A stretch of 14,964 bases of DNA from DAOTZS01 sp034434335 (lineage in GTDB: Bacteria; Chloroflexota; Anaerolineae; CG2-30-64-16). A program made the translations under genes and the position numbers. This document shows, in pieces, positions 6,733 to 13,346 of this stretch. A model generated the notes under the pieces. That model saw only the letters and a program-made list of their open reading frames with translations. It ran no database searches and was not told the origin of the DNA. The stretch covers positions 1 through 14,964 of the forward strand of contig DAOTZS010000257.1 in assembly GCA_034434335.1 (NCBI GenBank). The letters run 5' to 3'. Within the stretch, counting starts at the first letter, position 1. The number at the start of each line of letters is the position of its first letter.

Positions 6733-7587
6733 ATGAAGACTTTGAGAGAGCTCTCCAGAGACGGCCGGTTCAGCCTCGGCGCGGTGGTGGTTCTTGTGCT
6801 CCTCATCCTGGCCATTCTCTCGTTCTTTTCCCCCTACGATCCTACTGAATGGCGCGTGGTCCCACGCGACTTGCCCCCTTCGTGGGAGCACCCTTTGGGA
6901 ACGGACTCTAAGGGCCAGGATGTGTTCTGGCAGATGACGTTTGCCGTGCGCAATTCCCTCACCCTGGCGGTGCTCGCGGCGGCGATTTCCAGGGTCATTG
7001 CCGTGGTGGTGGGCCTGGTGGCCGGCTACAGCGGAGGTATCGTTGACCGGGTGCTCATGTTCATCAGCGACGGATTCCTGGTGATGCCGCTGTTCCTGAT
7101 CATCGTCATGCTGGCGATGCTGGTGCGGGAACACATGAACACGGCGACCCTGGTGATACTGCTGGGGGTGCTGGGATGGGCATGGGATGCCCGGCTCATC
7201 CGGTCTCAAGTGTTGAGTTTGCGGGAGAGGGAGTTCACCTATACCGCCATCCTTTCCGGAACCCCTACGCGTAAACTGATCTTCAAAGAGTACTCCCTCT
7301 TTATCATGCCCCTGGTTTTCACCACCCTTATCAACAATATGGCGTGGGTGGTGGGGATGGAGATTACCCTGGCGCTTATCGGCCTGACCAACCTGGAGAT
7401 TCCCACCCTGGGGGCCATGCTGCGCTGGGCTGTCAGCTATCAGGCGATGCTCCTCGGCCTCTGGTGGTGGCTGCTGGCTCCGATCGGGATCAGTATTGCC
7501 CTGTTCGTTTCCCTGTACCTGGTGTCCCTGGGCATTAGCGAGTACCTGGACCCCAGGGCGCGCATCCAACGGGTGGGGGCAAGGTGA
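6733..7587 (+). CDS. ABC importer permease, DppC/OppC type
   Basis: A 284-residue inner-membrane partner of the preceding permease. It opens with a short cytoplasmic stretch and a first membrane segment (about 14-33). The DppC hallmark HPLGTDSKGQDVF follows at about residues 54-66, and then five more hydrophobic segments. The coupling loop around residues 164-190 (REFTYTAILSGTP...FIMPLV) is the EAA-type element. GGAG lies about 10 bases before the ATG. The next ATPase starts 13 bases after the stop, so the two are surely cotranscribed. Confidence 0.93.
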   Translation: MKTLRELSRDGRFSLGAVVVLVLLILAILSFFSPYDPTEWRVVPRDLPPSWEHPLGTDSKGQDVFWQMTFAVRNSLTLAVLAAAISRVIAVVVGLVAGYSGGIVDRVLMFISDGFLVMPLFLIIVMLAMLVREHMNTATLVILLGVLGWAWDARLIRSQVLSLREREFTYTAILSGTPTRKLIFKEYSLFIMPLVFTTLINNMAWVVGMEITLALIGLTNLEIPTLGAMLRWAVSYQAMLLGLWWWLLAPIGISIALFVSLYLVSLGISEYLDPRARIQRVGAR

Positions 7588-7600
7588 GGGAGTGACATCC

Positions 7601-8590
7601 ATGTGGGTGCTGAAGGCAGAACAACTGCGCTCTTTCTATATCCTGGACATGTTCGGGACCAGGAAGGTGGTCCAGGCCGTCAACGGCGTTGACCTGGAGA
7701 TCCAGGAGAACGAGGTATACGGGATTGCCGGGGAGAGCGGGTGCGGCAAAACCACCCTGGTGAAAACCCTCTTTGGCAACATCGAACCGCCCTTGAGGTT
7801 GATAGACGGCAAGGTCTGGTACCGGGTTGGCCAGGAGCAACTGGACCTGTTTTCCTTGCGGCCGGAGGAGAGGCGTGAGCTGCGGTGGAAATTCATCTCC
7901 TATGTCCCCCAAAGCTCGATGAGCAATCTCAACCCGGTCATCAAGCTCAAAGGGACGTTCAGAGATTTCCTGGAAAGCCATGTCCCCCGCGATGCGAAAC
8001 GCGATGTGCTGGAACTGGCCCAGCGACATCTTGTGGAACTGGGGTTGCCGCCGAAGGTTTTGGAGGCCTATCCGCACCAGCTCTCCGGCGGGATGCGCCA
8101 GAGGGTGGTCATCGCGCTGGCATCTTTCCTCTCCCCGCGCGTGCTGATCGCCGATGAGCCCGTTACCGCGCTGGATGTGGTAGTGCAGCGGGGGGTCCTC
8201 CAGCTCCTGAAGGAGGTCCAGGAGAGGCTGGAGAATACCCTGGTCATTATTACCCATGACATGGGCGTTCTCGCCAATATCGCTGACCGCGTTGGCATCA
8301 TGTATGCCGGAAGGATTATCGAGGAGGGGAGAGTCAATACTATCTTCGAACAACCCCTTCATCCCTATACCAGGTATCTGATCAATTCCCTGCCCCAGTT
8401 TGGTGACAAAGGGATGCGGGAGAGCGCTCCCGGAGCCCCTCCCTCGCTCGCAGACCCTCCAAGCGGGTGTGCCTTCCACCCCCGCTGTCGCCTGGCTATG
8501 GAGATCTGTAGCCAGGAGGTGCCCAAGTTCCAGAACATGGGTGATCAACACAGGGTAGCATGCTGGCTGATTACAGAAGGGCAAAGATGA
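7601..8590 (+). CDS. ABC importer ATPase, DppD/OppD type
   Basis: A 329-residue ATPase that powers import with the next gene product. Walker A GESGCGKT is at residues 44-51, the Q-loop at Gln104, signature LSGGM at 161-165, Walker B VLIADEP at 181-187 and switch His219. The C-terminal oligopeptide/dipeptide extension has four cysteines (290, 296, 303, 321) spaced C-x5-C-x6-C-x17-C. Recent structures of related transporters place an iron-sulfur cluster on such cysteines (from memory). The ATG at 7601 is chosen because GGGAG lies about 8 bases before it; a GTG at 7592 in frame is an alternative. The frame is open further upstream only because it overlaps the permease gene. The stop overlaps the next start as ATGA. 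Confidence 0.93.
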   Translation: MWVLKAEQLRSFYILDMFGTRKVVQAVNGVDLEIQENEVYGIAGESGCGKTTLVKTLFGNIEPPLRLIDGKVWYRVGQEQLDLFSLRPEERRELRWKFISYVPQSSMSNLNPVIKLKGTFRDFLESHVPRDAKRDVLELAQRHLVELGLPPKVLEAYPHQLSGGMRQRVVIALASFLSPRVLIADEPVTALDVVVQRGVLQLLKEVQERLENTLVIITHDMGVLANIADRVGIMYAGRIIEEGRVNTIFEQPLHPYTRYLINSLPQFGDKGMRESAPGAPPSLADPPSGCAFHPRCRLAMEICSQEVPKFQNMGDQHRVACWLITEGQR

Positions 8591-9561
8591 CCAAGATTCT
8601 TGAGCTTCAGGATGTCACCAAAGTCTTCCACATGGGCAGTATGATCTCCAGGCTCAGGATCACGGCCGTGGACCGCGTTTCTTTCCATGTGGAGTCCGCA
8701 GAGATCTTCGGGCTGGCCGGGGAGAGCGGGTGTGGGAAGACCACCATTGCACGCATGATCTTGGGCTTTGAAGAGCCCACGTCTGGGCAGATCATTTACA
8801 GACGGAAGGACGGAACACCCATTACAGGGAAAGAGGTCTGGCGTACCGCAGGCGTCCAGGCCGTGTTCCAGAACCCTTTTGAGACCTTCAACCCCTTACG
8901 GCAGGTGGAGAGTTATTTCTTTGAGGCCGTACATAACTTTCGCCTGGCGAGAAACCATACGGAGGCCATCGCACGCATTGATAAGGCCCTGGAAGCGGTT
9001 GGTTTGAGTTACCAAGAGATCGCCGGCCGTTATCCCAGCGAGTTTTCCGGCGGCCAATTGCAGAGGGTATCCATCGCCCGCTCCCTTCTTACTGAGCCGT
9101 CCCTGCTGATCGCAGACGAGCCGGTCTCCATGGTGGATGCCTCGATCCGGATGTCCATCATGAACCTGTTTCGGGAGCTGGTGGGGAAGTTCGGAGTGAG
9201 CGTGCTCTACATTACCCACGACCTGGCCACCGCCTACTACGTATGCAACCGCATCGCCATCATGCTCAGGGGCAACATCGTTACGATGGGCGACGTGGAA
9301 AAGGTGCTCATGGAGCCCAAGCATCCCTACGTTGAGCTCCTGCGGGAGTGTATCCCCGAAACAGATCCCAAGAAGCGGTGGACGACCAAAGTGCAGCTTG
9401 CGGAGAGCGAGCAAGAAGAATACCTGCGGGTTGGCTGCAAGTTCGCCGGCAGGTGCCCCTACGTGATGGAGAGGTGCAAACGCGAAGCCCCGCAGGACGT
9501 CTACGTGGATGGTGTCCTCGTCAAGTGCTTTCTCTACGGTCAGGGAGAGCAACGCACATAG
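8587..9561 (+). CDS. ABC importer ATPase, DppF/OppF type
   Basis: A 324-residue ATPase forming the heterodimer with the preceding one. Walker A GESGCGKT is at 45-52, Gln95 is the Q-loop, signature FSGGQ at 153-157, Walker B LLIADEP at 173-179 and switch His211. It also ends in a four-cysteine element (284, 290, 297, 314) with the same C-x5-C-x6-C start as its partner. The ATG at 8587 overlaps the upstream TGA by four bases, and AGAAGG lies 6 bases before it, so translation is probably coupled. An in-frame upstream ATG at 8560 lies inside the previous gene and is less likely. Confidence 0.93.
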   Translation: MTKILELQDVTKVFHMGSMISRLRITAVDRVSFHVESAEIFGLAGESGCGKTTIARMILGFEEPTSGQIIYRRKDGTPITGKEVWRTAGVQAVFQNPFETFNPLRQVESYFFEAVHNFRLARNHTEAIARIDKALEAVGLSYQEIAGRYPSEFSGGQLQRVSIARSLLTEPSLLIADEPVSMVDASIRMSIMNLFRELVGKFGVSVLYITHDLATAYYVCNRIAIMLRGNIVTMGDVEKVLMEPKHPYVELLRECIPETDPKKRWTTKVQLAESEQEEYLRVGCKFAGRCPYVMERCKREAPQDVYVDGVLVKCFLYGQGEQRT

Positions 9562-9579
9562 ACAGGAGTACATGACATA

Positions 9580-11943
9580 ATGGCAGCACACAGCAAAGCT
9601 ATCTACCTGGATCCTGCCCAACCGATAGAGAAGAGGGTCAGCGATCTCCTGTCACGGATGACGTTGGATGAAAAGCTGGCCCAACTCAGCGGGGTGTGGG
9701 TGTACGAACTGCTGGAAGACACGGCCTTTTCCGAAGCCAAAGCAAAAGCGCTGATCGGGAAAGGGATCGGCCAGATCACCCGCGTGGCGGGGGCCAGCAA
9801 CCTGGGGCCGGCGGCCAGCGCCGAGCTGGCCAATAGAATCCAGGCCTTTCTGGTCCATAATACGCGGCTGGGCATCCCCGCCATCGTTCACGAGGAGTGC
9901 TGCAGCGGCTACATGGCCAAGGGAGCAACCTGCTTCCCCCAGATCATCGGCCTTGCCAGCACATGGGAGCCGGAGCTCGCCGCAGCGATGACAGCCGTGA
10001 TCAGGGCTCAGATGAGGGCGGCGGGAGCTCATCAGGGTTTGGCCCCGGTATTAGATGTTACCAGAGATCCCAGATGGGGCAGAGTGGAGGAGACCTTCGG
10101 GGAGGACCCCTATCTGGTCTCATGCATGGGCACCTGGTATGTCAAAGGGCTTCAAGGACCTGACCTGAAGCAGGGTATCATCGCCACAGGGAAGCATTTC
10201 GTGGGCTACGGCATGTCGGAAGGAGGCCTGAACTGGGCCCCTGCCCACCTGTCGCCCAAGGAACTGCGCGAGGTGTTCCTGGCTCCTTTTGAAGCAGCGA
10301 TCAAGGAGGGCAGGCTGGCTTCCATCATGAACGCCTACCACGAACTCGACGGCATCCCCTGTGGCAGCTCAAAGGAGCTCCTGACCGAGATCCTCAGGAA
10401 CCAATGGGGCTTTGACGGCATTGTCGTCTCCGACTACATGGCCATCAATATGTTGGCGGGTTATCATCATGTGGCCAGGGACAAGGGTGAAGCGGCCAGG
10501 CTGGCCCTGGAAGCCGGCATTGATATCGAGCTGCCAAGCACCGACTGCTATGGCCAGCCCCTTCGCCAGGCCGTCCAGGATGGGACGATCGGGGAAGCCC
10601 TGATAGACCAGGCCGTGAGTCGGGTCCTGAGGATGAAGTTCCTCTTGGGGTTGTTTGAGAAGCCTTATGTAGAGGCTGAGAGGGTTGCCGAGGTCTTTGA
10701 TACCCCCGAACAGCGCACATTGGCCCGCCAGATAGCGCAGAAGTCCATAGTTTTGCTCAAGAACGAAGGCAATCTGCTGCCGCTGAAGAAGGATCTCTCT
10801 TCCATCGCCGTCATCGGGCCGAATGCCGACAACATCAGGAACATGCTGGGCGATTACGCCTACCCTGCCCACATAGAGCTCTTCACAATGCGCCGCAGCG
10901 GTCTCATCGAGACACCCATGCCCGAGAAGATGGAGTTGAGCGACATTTATGTGCCCATGGTGAGCGTGCTGGAGGGGATCAAAGGCAAGGTCTCGCCCCA
11001 AACCAGGGTGTACTATGCTCAAGGCTGCGGTGTAACCGACCCCTCGCAGGAAGGCTTTGCAGAGGCTGTCGCCATCGCCCGGCAAGCAGAGGTCGCCGTA
11101 CTGGTTGTGGGTGGCAAATCCGGCTTGACTCCTGACTGCACCTGTGGTGAGTTTCGCGACCGGGCTGATATAGGACTGCCCGGGGTCCAGGAGGAGCTGG
11201 TGCGCGCCATCTATGAGACCGGGACGCCGGTAGTGGTGGTGCTGGTAAATGGCCGGCCATATGCGATCCCCTGGATCGCCGAACACATCCCGGCCATTGT
11301 GGAAGCGTGGCTGCCGGGTGAGGAGGGTGGTGCAGCGGTCGCCGATGTGCTGTTTGGCGACTACAATCCCGGCGGCAAACTGCCGATCACCTTCCCGCGC
11401 GCCGAGGGGCAAATCCCCATCTTCTACGGCCACAAGCCTTCAGGGGGACGCTCTTTCCCGTATGGCGACTATGTCTCTCTGAGCGCCAAACCGCTCTTCC
11501 CGTTTGGGCATGGCCTGAGTTACACGCGCTTTGCATTCGACAACCTCCAGATCGCCCCGAAACAGGTGGGGGCAGCAGGCAGAGTCCAGATAAGCGTGGA
11601 TGTCGCCAACGTAGGCGAGCGGAAGGGGGATGAGGTCGTCCAGCTCTACGTGCACGACGTGGTGTCGAGTGTCACCAGGCCGGTCAAGGAGCTAAAGGGA
11701 TTCAAGCGCATCACCCTTGAACCGGGGGAAAAGAAGACCGCAACCTTCACGCTCTCGGTAAGCCAGCTCGGTTTCTACAACCGAAATGTGGAGTTTGTGG
11801 TGGAACCGGGTGTTATTGAGGTCATGGTGGGCAGGTCGTCGGAGGAGATACGCCTTACCGGAGAGTTTGAGATTGTGGGTGAGACAACCGAGGTGGCTGC
11901 CATCAGGGCGTTCTTCAGCGGGGTAGATGTGCTCCAGCCCTAG
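9580..11943 (+). CDS. Family 3 glycoside hydrolase (beta-glucosidase / beta-xylosidase type)
   Basis: A 787-residue enzyme that cleaves non-reducing-end sugars from beta-linked oligosaccharides or glycosides. Three domains are visible: the N-terminal TIM barrel (about 15-350), the alpha/beta sandwich (about 385-640) and a fibronectin-III-like C-terminal domain (about 675-760). The nucleophile is Asp285 in GIVVSDYMA, and substrate contacts include Lys205-His206 in KHFVGYG. The likely acid/base is Glu524 in CGEFRDRADIGLPG. There is no signal peptide, so it acts on imported substrate in the cytoplasm. Its gene starts 18 bases after the ATPase stop, with AGGAG 11 bases before the ATG. Glucose versus xylose specificity cannot be decided from sequence. 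Confidence 0.92.
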   Translation: MAAHSKAIYLDPAQPIEKRVSDLLSRMTLDEKLAQLSGVWVYELLEDTAFSEAKAKALIGKGIGQITRVAGASNLGPAASAELANRIQAFLVHNTRLGIPAIVHEECCSGYMAKGATCFPQIIGLASTWEPELAAAMTAVIRAQMRAAGAHQGLAPVLDVTRDPRWGRVEETFGEDPYLVSCMGTWYVKGLQGPDLKQGIIATGKHFVGYGMSEGGLNWAPAHLSPKELREVFLAPFEAAIKEGRLASIMNAYHELDGIPCGSSKELLTEILRNQWGFDGIVVSDYMAINMLAGYHHVARDKGEAARLALEAGIDIELPSTDCYGQPLRQAVQDGTIGEALIDQAVSRVLRMKFLLGLFEKPYVEAERVAEVFDTPEQRTLARQIAQKSIVLLKNEGNLLPLKKDLSSIAVIGPNADNIRNMLGDYAYPAHIELFTMRRSGLIETPMPEKMELSDIYVPMVSVLEGIKGKVSPQTRVYYAQGCGVTDPSQEGFAEAVAIARQAEVAVLVVGGKSGLTPDCTCGEFRDRADIGLPGVQEELVRAIYETGTPVVVVLVNGRPYAIPWIAEHIPAIVEAWLPGEEGGAAVADVLFGDYNPGGKLPITFPRAEGQIPIFYGHKPSGGRSFPYGDYVSLSAKPLFPFGHGLSYTRFAFDNLQIAPKQVGAAGRVQISVDVANVGERKGDEVVQLYVHDVVSSVTRPVKELKGFKRITLEPGEKKTATFTLSVSQLGFYNRNVEFVVEPGVIEVMVGRSSEEIRLTGEFEIVGETTEVAAIRAFFSGVDVLQP

Positions 11944-12028
11944 AGCGTGTCTGAAAACTGCTCGTAGTAAGCCACGAAGCGGAGCGGAGTGGCGTTTGAA
12001 TGGCCCAAAATGCCACATGGCAGGCAGA

Positions 12029-12065
12029 CCGCCCCCCATGGGTGACTTTCACCCATGGGGGGCGG
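12029..12065 (+). terminator. Strong 17-bp hairpin after the GH3 gene
   Basis: CCGCCCCCCATGGGTGA (12029-12045) pairs perfectly with 12049-12065, leaving a 3-base loop CTT. It is followed by CTTATATTTAT, which is A/T-rich but not a clean T-run. It lies 86 bases after the GH3 stop and is the best candidate for the operon end. Because the arms are symmetric it could also stop minus-strand transcription coming from the ccm genes. The stretch 11944-12028 before it holds no gene; it opens with AGAGCGTGTCTGAAAA, which looks like an element end but cannot be assigned. Confidence 0.6.
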
Positions 12066-12079
12066 CTTATATTTATGAC

Positions 12080-12166
12080 TTCACCGCAAAAATTCACCGC
12101 AGAGGCGCCGAAAGCGCAGGGTTTCAGGATATAGTCTCCGCGTCCTCTGCGTCTCGGTGGTGAAAC
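12080..12166 (+). repeat. Imperfect inverted-repeat element beginning TTCACCGC
   Basis: TTCACCGC occurs at 12080-12087 and again at 12093-12100, followed by CAGAGGCGCC. The other end, around 12135-12166, reads CCTCTGCGTCTCGGTGGTGAA, roughly its complement. Elements of this CACCGCAGAG...CTCTGCGGTG style are dispersed in many bacterial genomes (from general knowledge). The match between the arms is imperfect and no target duplication was found. Confidence 0.4.
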
Positions 12167-12202
12167 CGTAACTATCTACCTAAAGCGTTCGCAGGTAACG
12201 TA

Positions 12203-12244
12203 GCGCAGGCTGTCAGCCTGCACGCAGGCCTGGCGGCCTGCGCC
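12203..12244 (+). repeat. Paired hairpin repeat built on GCAGGCT / GCAGGCC
   Basis: Two adjacent palindromes, GCAGGCTG-T-CAGCCTGC and GCAGGCC-TGGC-GGCCTGC. They are enclosed by GCGCAGGC at the left and GCCTGCGC at the right, so they can also form one larger stem. The style resembles the REP-type units at 3845-3943, but the sequence family is different. Confidence 0.55.
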
Positions 12245-12377
12245 ACATATCTTCGCCTCGTCTTTGATGGCGCTTGCCCGGAGGCTCTCTTGGTAGACGG
12301 TGAACCTGCCTTTTTACAGTGGACTCATTTATCCCATTGACACCAAGTTAACGGTCACAGCTCCCGTCCGCCGTTCT

Positions 12378-12563
12378 CCCAGCCCCTGCTTGCGTGGGCT
12401 GGGGGGGTGGCCGCAGGCCAGGTGGGGGCACCCTCCCCTGCTGGCGGGGGAGGGTGGCCGCAGGCCGGGTGGGGGCCTCCGCCGCGCCTCTGCAAAGCCA
12501 GCAGGCTGGCCCCCACCCTGGCCCTCCCCCGCTGCGCCCGTACCGGGCTGGCAGGGGAGGGCC
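12378..12563 (+). repeat. GC-rich direct and inverted repeat cluster
   Basis: A 25-base unit GGGTGGCCGCAGGCC... occurs at 12405-12429 and again at 12452-12476 with one change (period 47). Hairpins are formed by 12378-12385 with 12396-12403, by 12429-12438 with 12447-12456, and by 12520-12529 with 12554-12563; the last encloses GCCCG-TAC-CGGGC. GCCCCCACCCTGGC near 12509-12522 is an inverted copy of part of the 25-base unit. Short ORFs across this block have Gly/Pro/Arg-rich translations and are not genes. The flanking stretch 12245-12377 shows nothing recognisable. Confidence 0.6.
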
Positions 12564-12629
12564 TTCGCCTCCCCCAGGAGAGCAGCCAGCTAGCCTCGCT
12601 AACTTGATGTGTGTGGGGGCGGCTTATAT

Positions 12630-13067
12630 TTATCCCTGCGGCAACCTGGCTCCGCAGGCGGCACAGAACCTGTCTCCCGGGGCCGCCGGATGGCCACAAG
12701 ACGGGCAGGGTCGCGCTCGCTCTCCCTGGAGTGTGCGACGAGCAGCAACCTCCTGCGCCACCGTTGGCCCCAGCTCTCTATCCACAGCGGCCTCCCATTC
12801 ATCCAGGGCCTTCAGGGCCTCGGCCGCCACGCGCTTGAGATGCGCTGCAAAGACCGCATAATCCTCGTCGGTGATCTTGCCCACCTGGTGATCGAAGTCC
12901 AGTTCGCGCAAGGCCTGAAAGGCGCTTTCCCGCCGGGCCAACAACTCGTCCAATGCCTCGGTGGCTGAAGCGGGTACGGGGCTTTGGGGTTGCGTTCTGG
13001 CCAGCAGGGGATAGACGACTGCCAACAGGCTCAGAAAGCAGAGAAGAAGGCTAAGAGCGATCAACAT
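12630..13067 (-). CDS. Membrane-anchored zinc-ribbon protein, CcmI-like
   Basis: A 145-residue protein (149 if the upstream ATG at 13079 is used). An N-terminal membrane segment (about residues 2-22) is followed by a soluble helical region ALDELLARRESAFQALRELDFDHQVGKITDEDY. That pattern is seen in the N-terminal part of CcmI/CycH-type cytochrome c maturation proteins. The C-terminus carries a zinc ribbon, C-P-S-C then ten residues then C-A-A-C. Its position after ccmF on the same strand supports a maturation role, but the zinc ribbon is not part of classical CcmI. The ATG at 13067 is preferred because GGGGAG lies just before it, although the spacing (4 bases) is short; the start is therefore uncertain. 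Its stop codon lies inside a 19-bp repeat. Confidence 0.65.
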   Translation of the reverse strand: MLIALSLLLCFLSLLAVVYPLLARTQPQSPVPASATEALDELLARRESAFQALRELDFDHQVGKITDEDYAVFAAHLKRVAAEALKALDEWEAAVDRELGPTVAQEVAARRTLQGERARPCPSCGHPAAPGDRFCAACGARLPQG

Positions 13068-13114
13068 GGGACTCCCCATGGGCAGAACTCAAGGTCCCTC
13101 CAGGTATGGCCTGG

Positions 13115-13333
13115 GTAACTATTCGGGCGGTGACTGGAAGGGCCACGCCGATGGCTCGCCCGAGGCGTCACCCTTTTGGGGCCTGCGGCAGAGGTCGGCA
13201 AAGGCCGACCTCTCTGGTGATGCGCGCATGAAAGGTGTCGGCGGAGGCCGACACCCCTCGGGCCGAGCCCTTCGGGGCGAGGCCTGGCACGAAGTGCCCA
13301 GGGAGGGCGATTTCAATCGGCCTGAATAGTCAC
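13115..13333. mobile_element. 219-base MITE with IS66-style ends and an 8-bp target duplication
   Basis: The left end GTAACTATTCGGGCGG (13115-13130) and the complement of the right end, GTGACTATTCAGGCCG (13318-13333), match at 13 of 16 positions. TGGCCTGG occurs immediately outside both ends (13107-13114 and 13334-13341), a perfect 8-bp target duplication. IS66-family elements are known for GTAA ends and 8-bp duplications, so this is probably a non-autonomous relative. Inside are GC-rich hairpins: AGAGGTCGGC (13190-13199) with 13204-13213, and GGTGTCGGC (13234-13242) with 13247-13255. No protein is encoded. It lies between ccmF and the CcmI-like gene; without it the gap would be about 40 bases. 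Confidence 0.75.
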
Positions 13334-13346
13334 TGGCCTGGCATCT

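Larger units (their letters stand above)
12058..12633. repeat. 19-bp direct repeat bracketing a 538-base repeat block
   Basis: GGGGGCGGCTTATATTTAT occurs at 12058-12076, as the right arm and tail of the terminator hairpin. It occurs again at 12615-12633, where it contains the stop codon of the zinc-ribbon gene. Everything between the copies is non-coding and repeat-like. Either the block was inserted or expanded between two copies of what was once one terminator tail, or the tail was duplicated. Confidence 0.6.

Noticed and set aside
6703..8584. Long minus-strand ORFs opposite the permease and ATPase genes
   Set aside because: Their His/Gln/Pro-rich translations are typical of antisense reading of GC-rich genes, and the plus-strand genes have full motif sets.
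9572..9580. A two-codon ORF (ATG-ACA-TAA) whose stop overlaps the GH3 ATG
   Set aside because: It is only 3 bases from the AGGAG, too close to be translated well; the ATG at 9580 has proper spacing.
10369..11433. A 354-codon minus-strand ORF opposite the GH3 gene
   Set aside because: Antisense shadow; the GH3 catalytic residues are intact on the plus strand.
12168..12176. A second GTAACTAT sequence resembling the left end of the MITE
   Set aside because: The match stops after eight bases and no partner end or target duplication was found downstream.
12300..12861. Several ORFs of 60-155 codons across the GC-rich repeat block
   Set aside because: They translate to Gly/Pro/Arg-rich low-complexity sequence, overlap repeats or the CcmI-like gene, and have no convincing ribosome sites.
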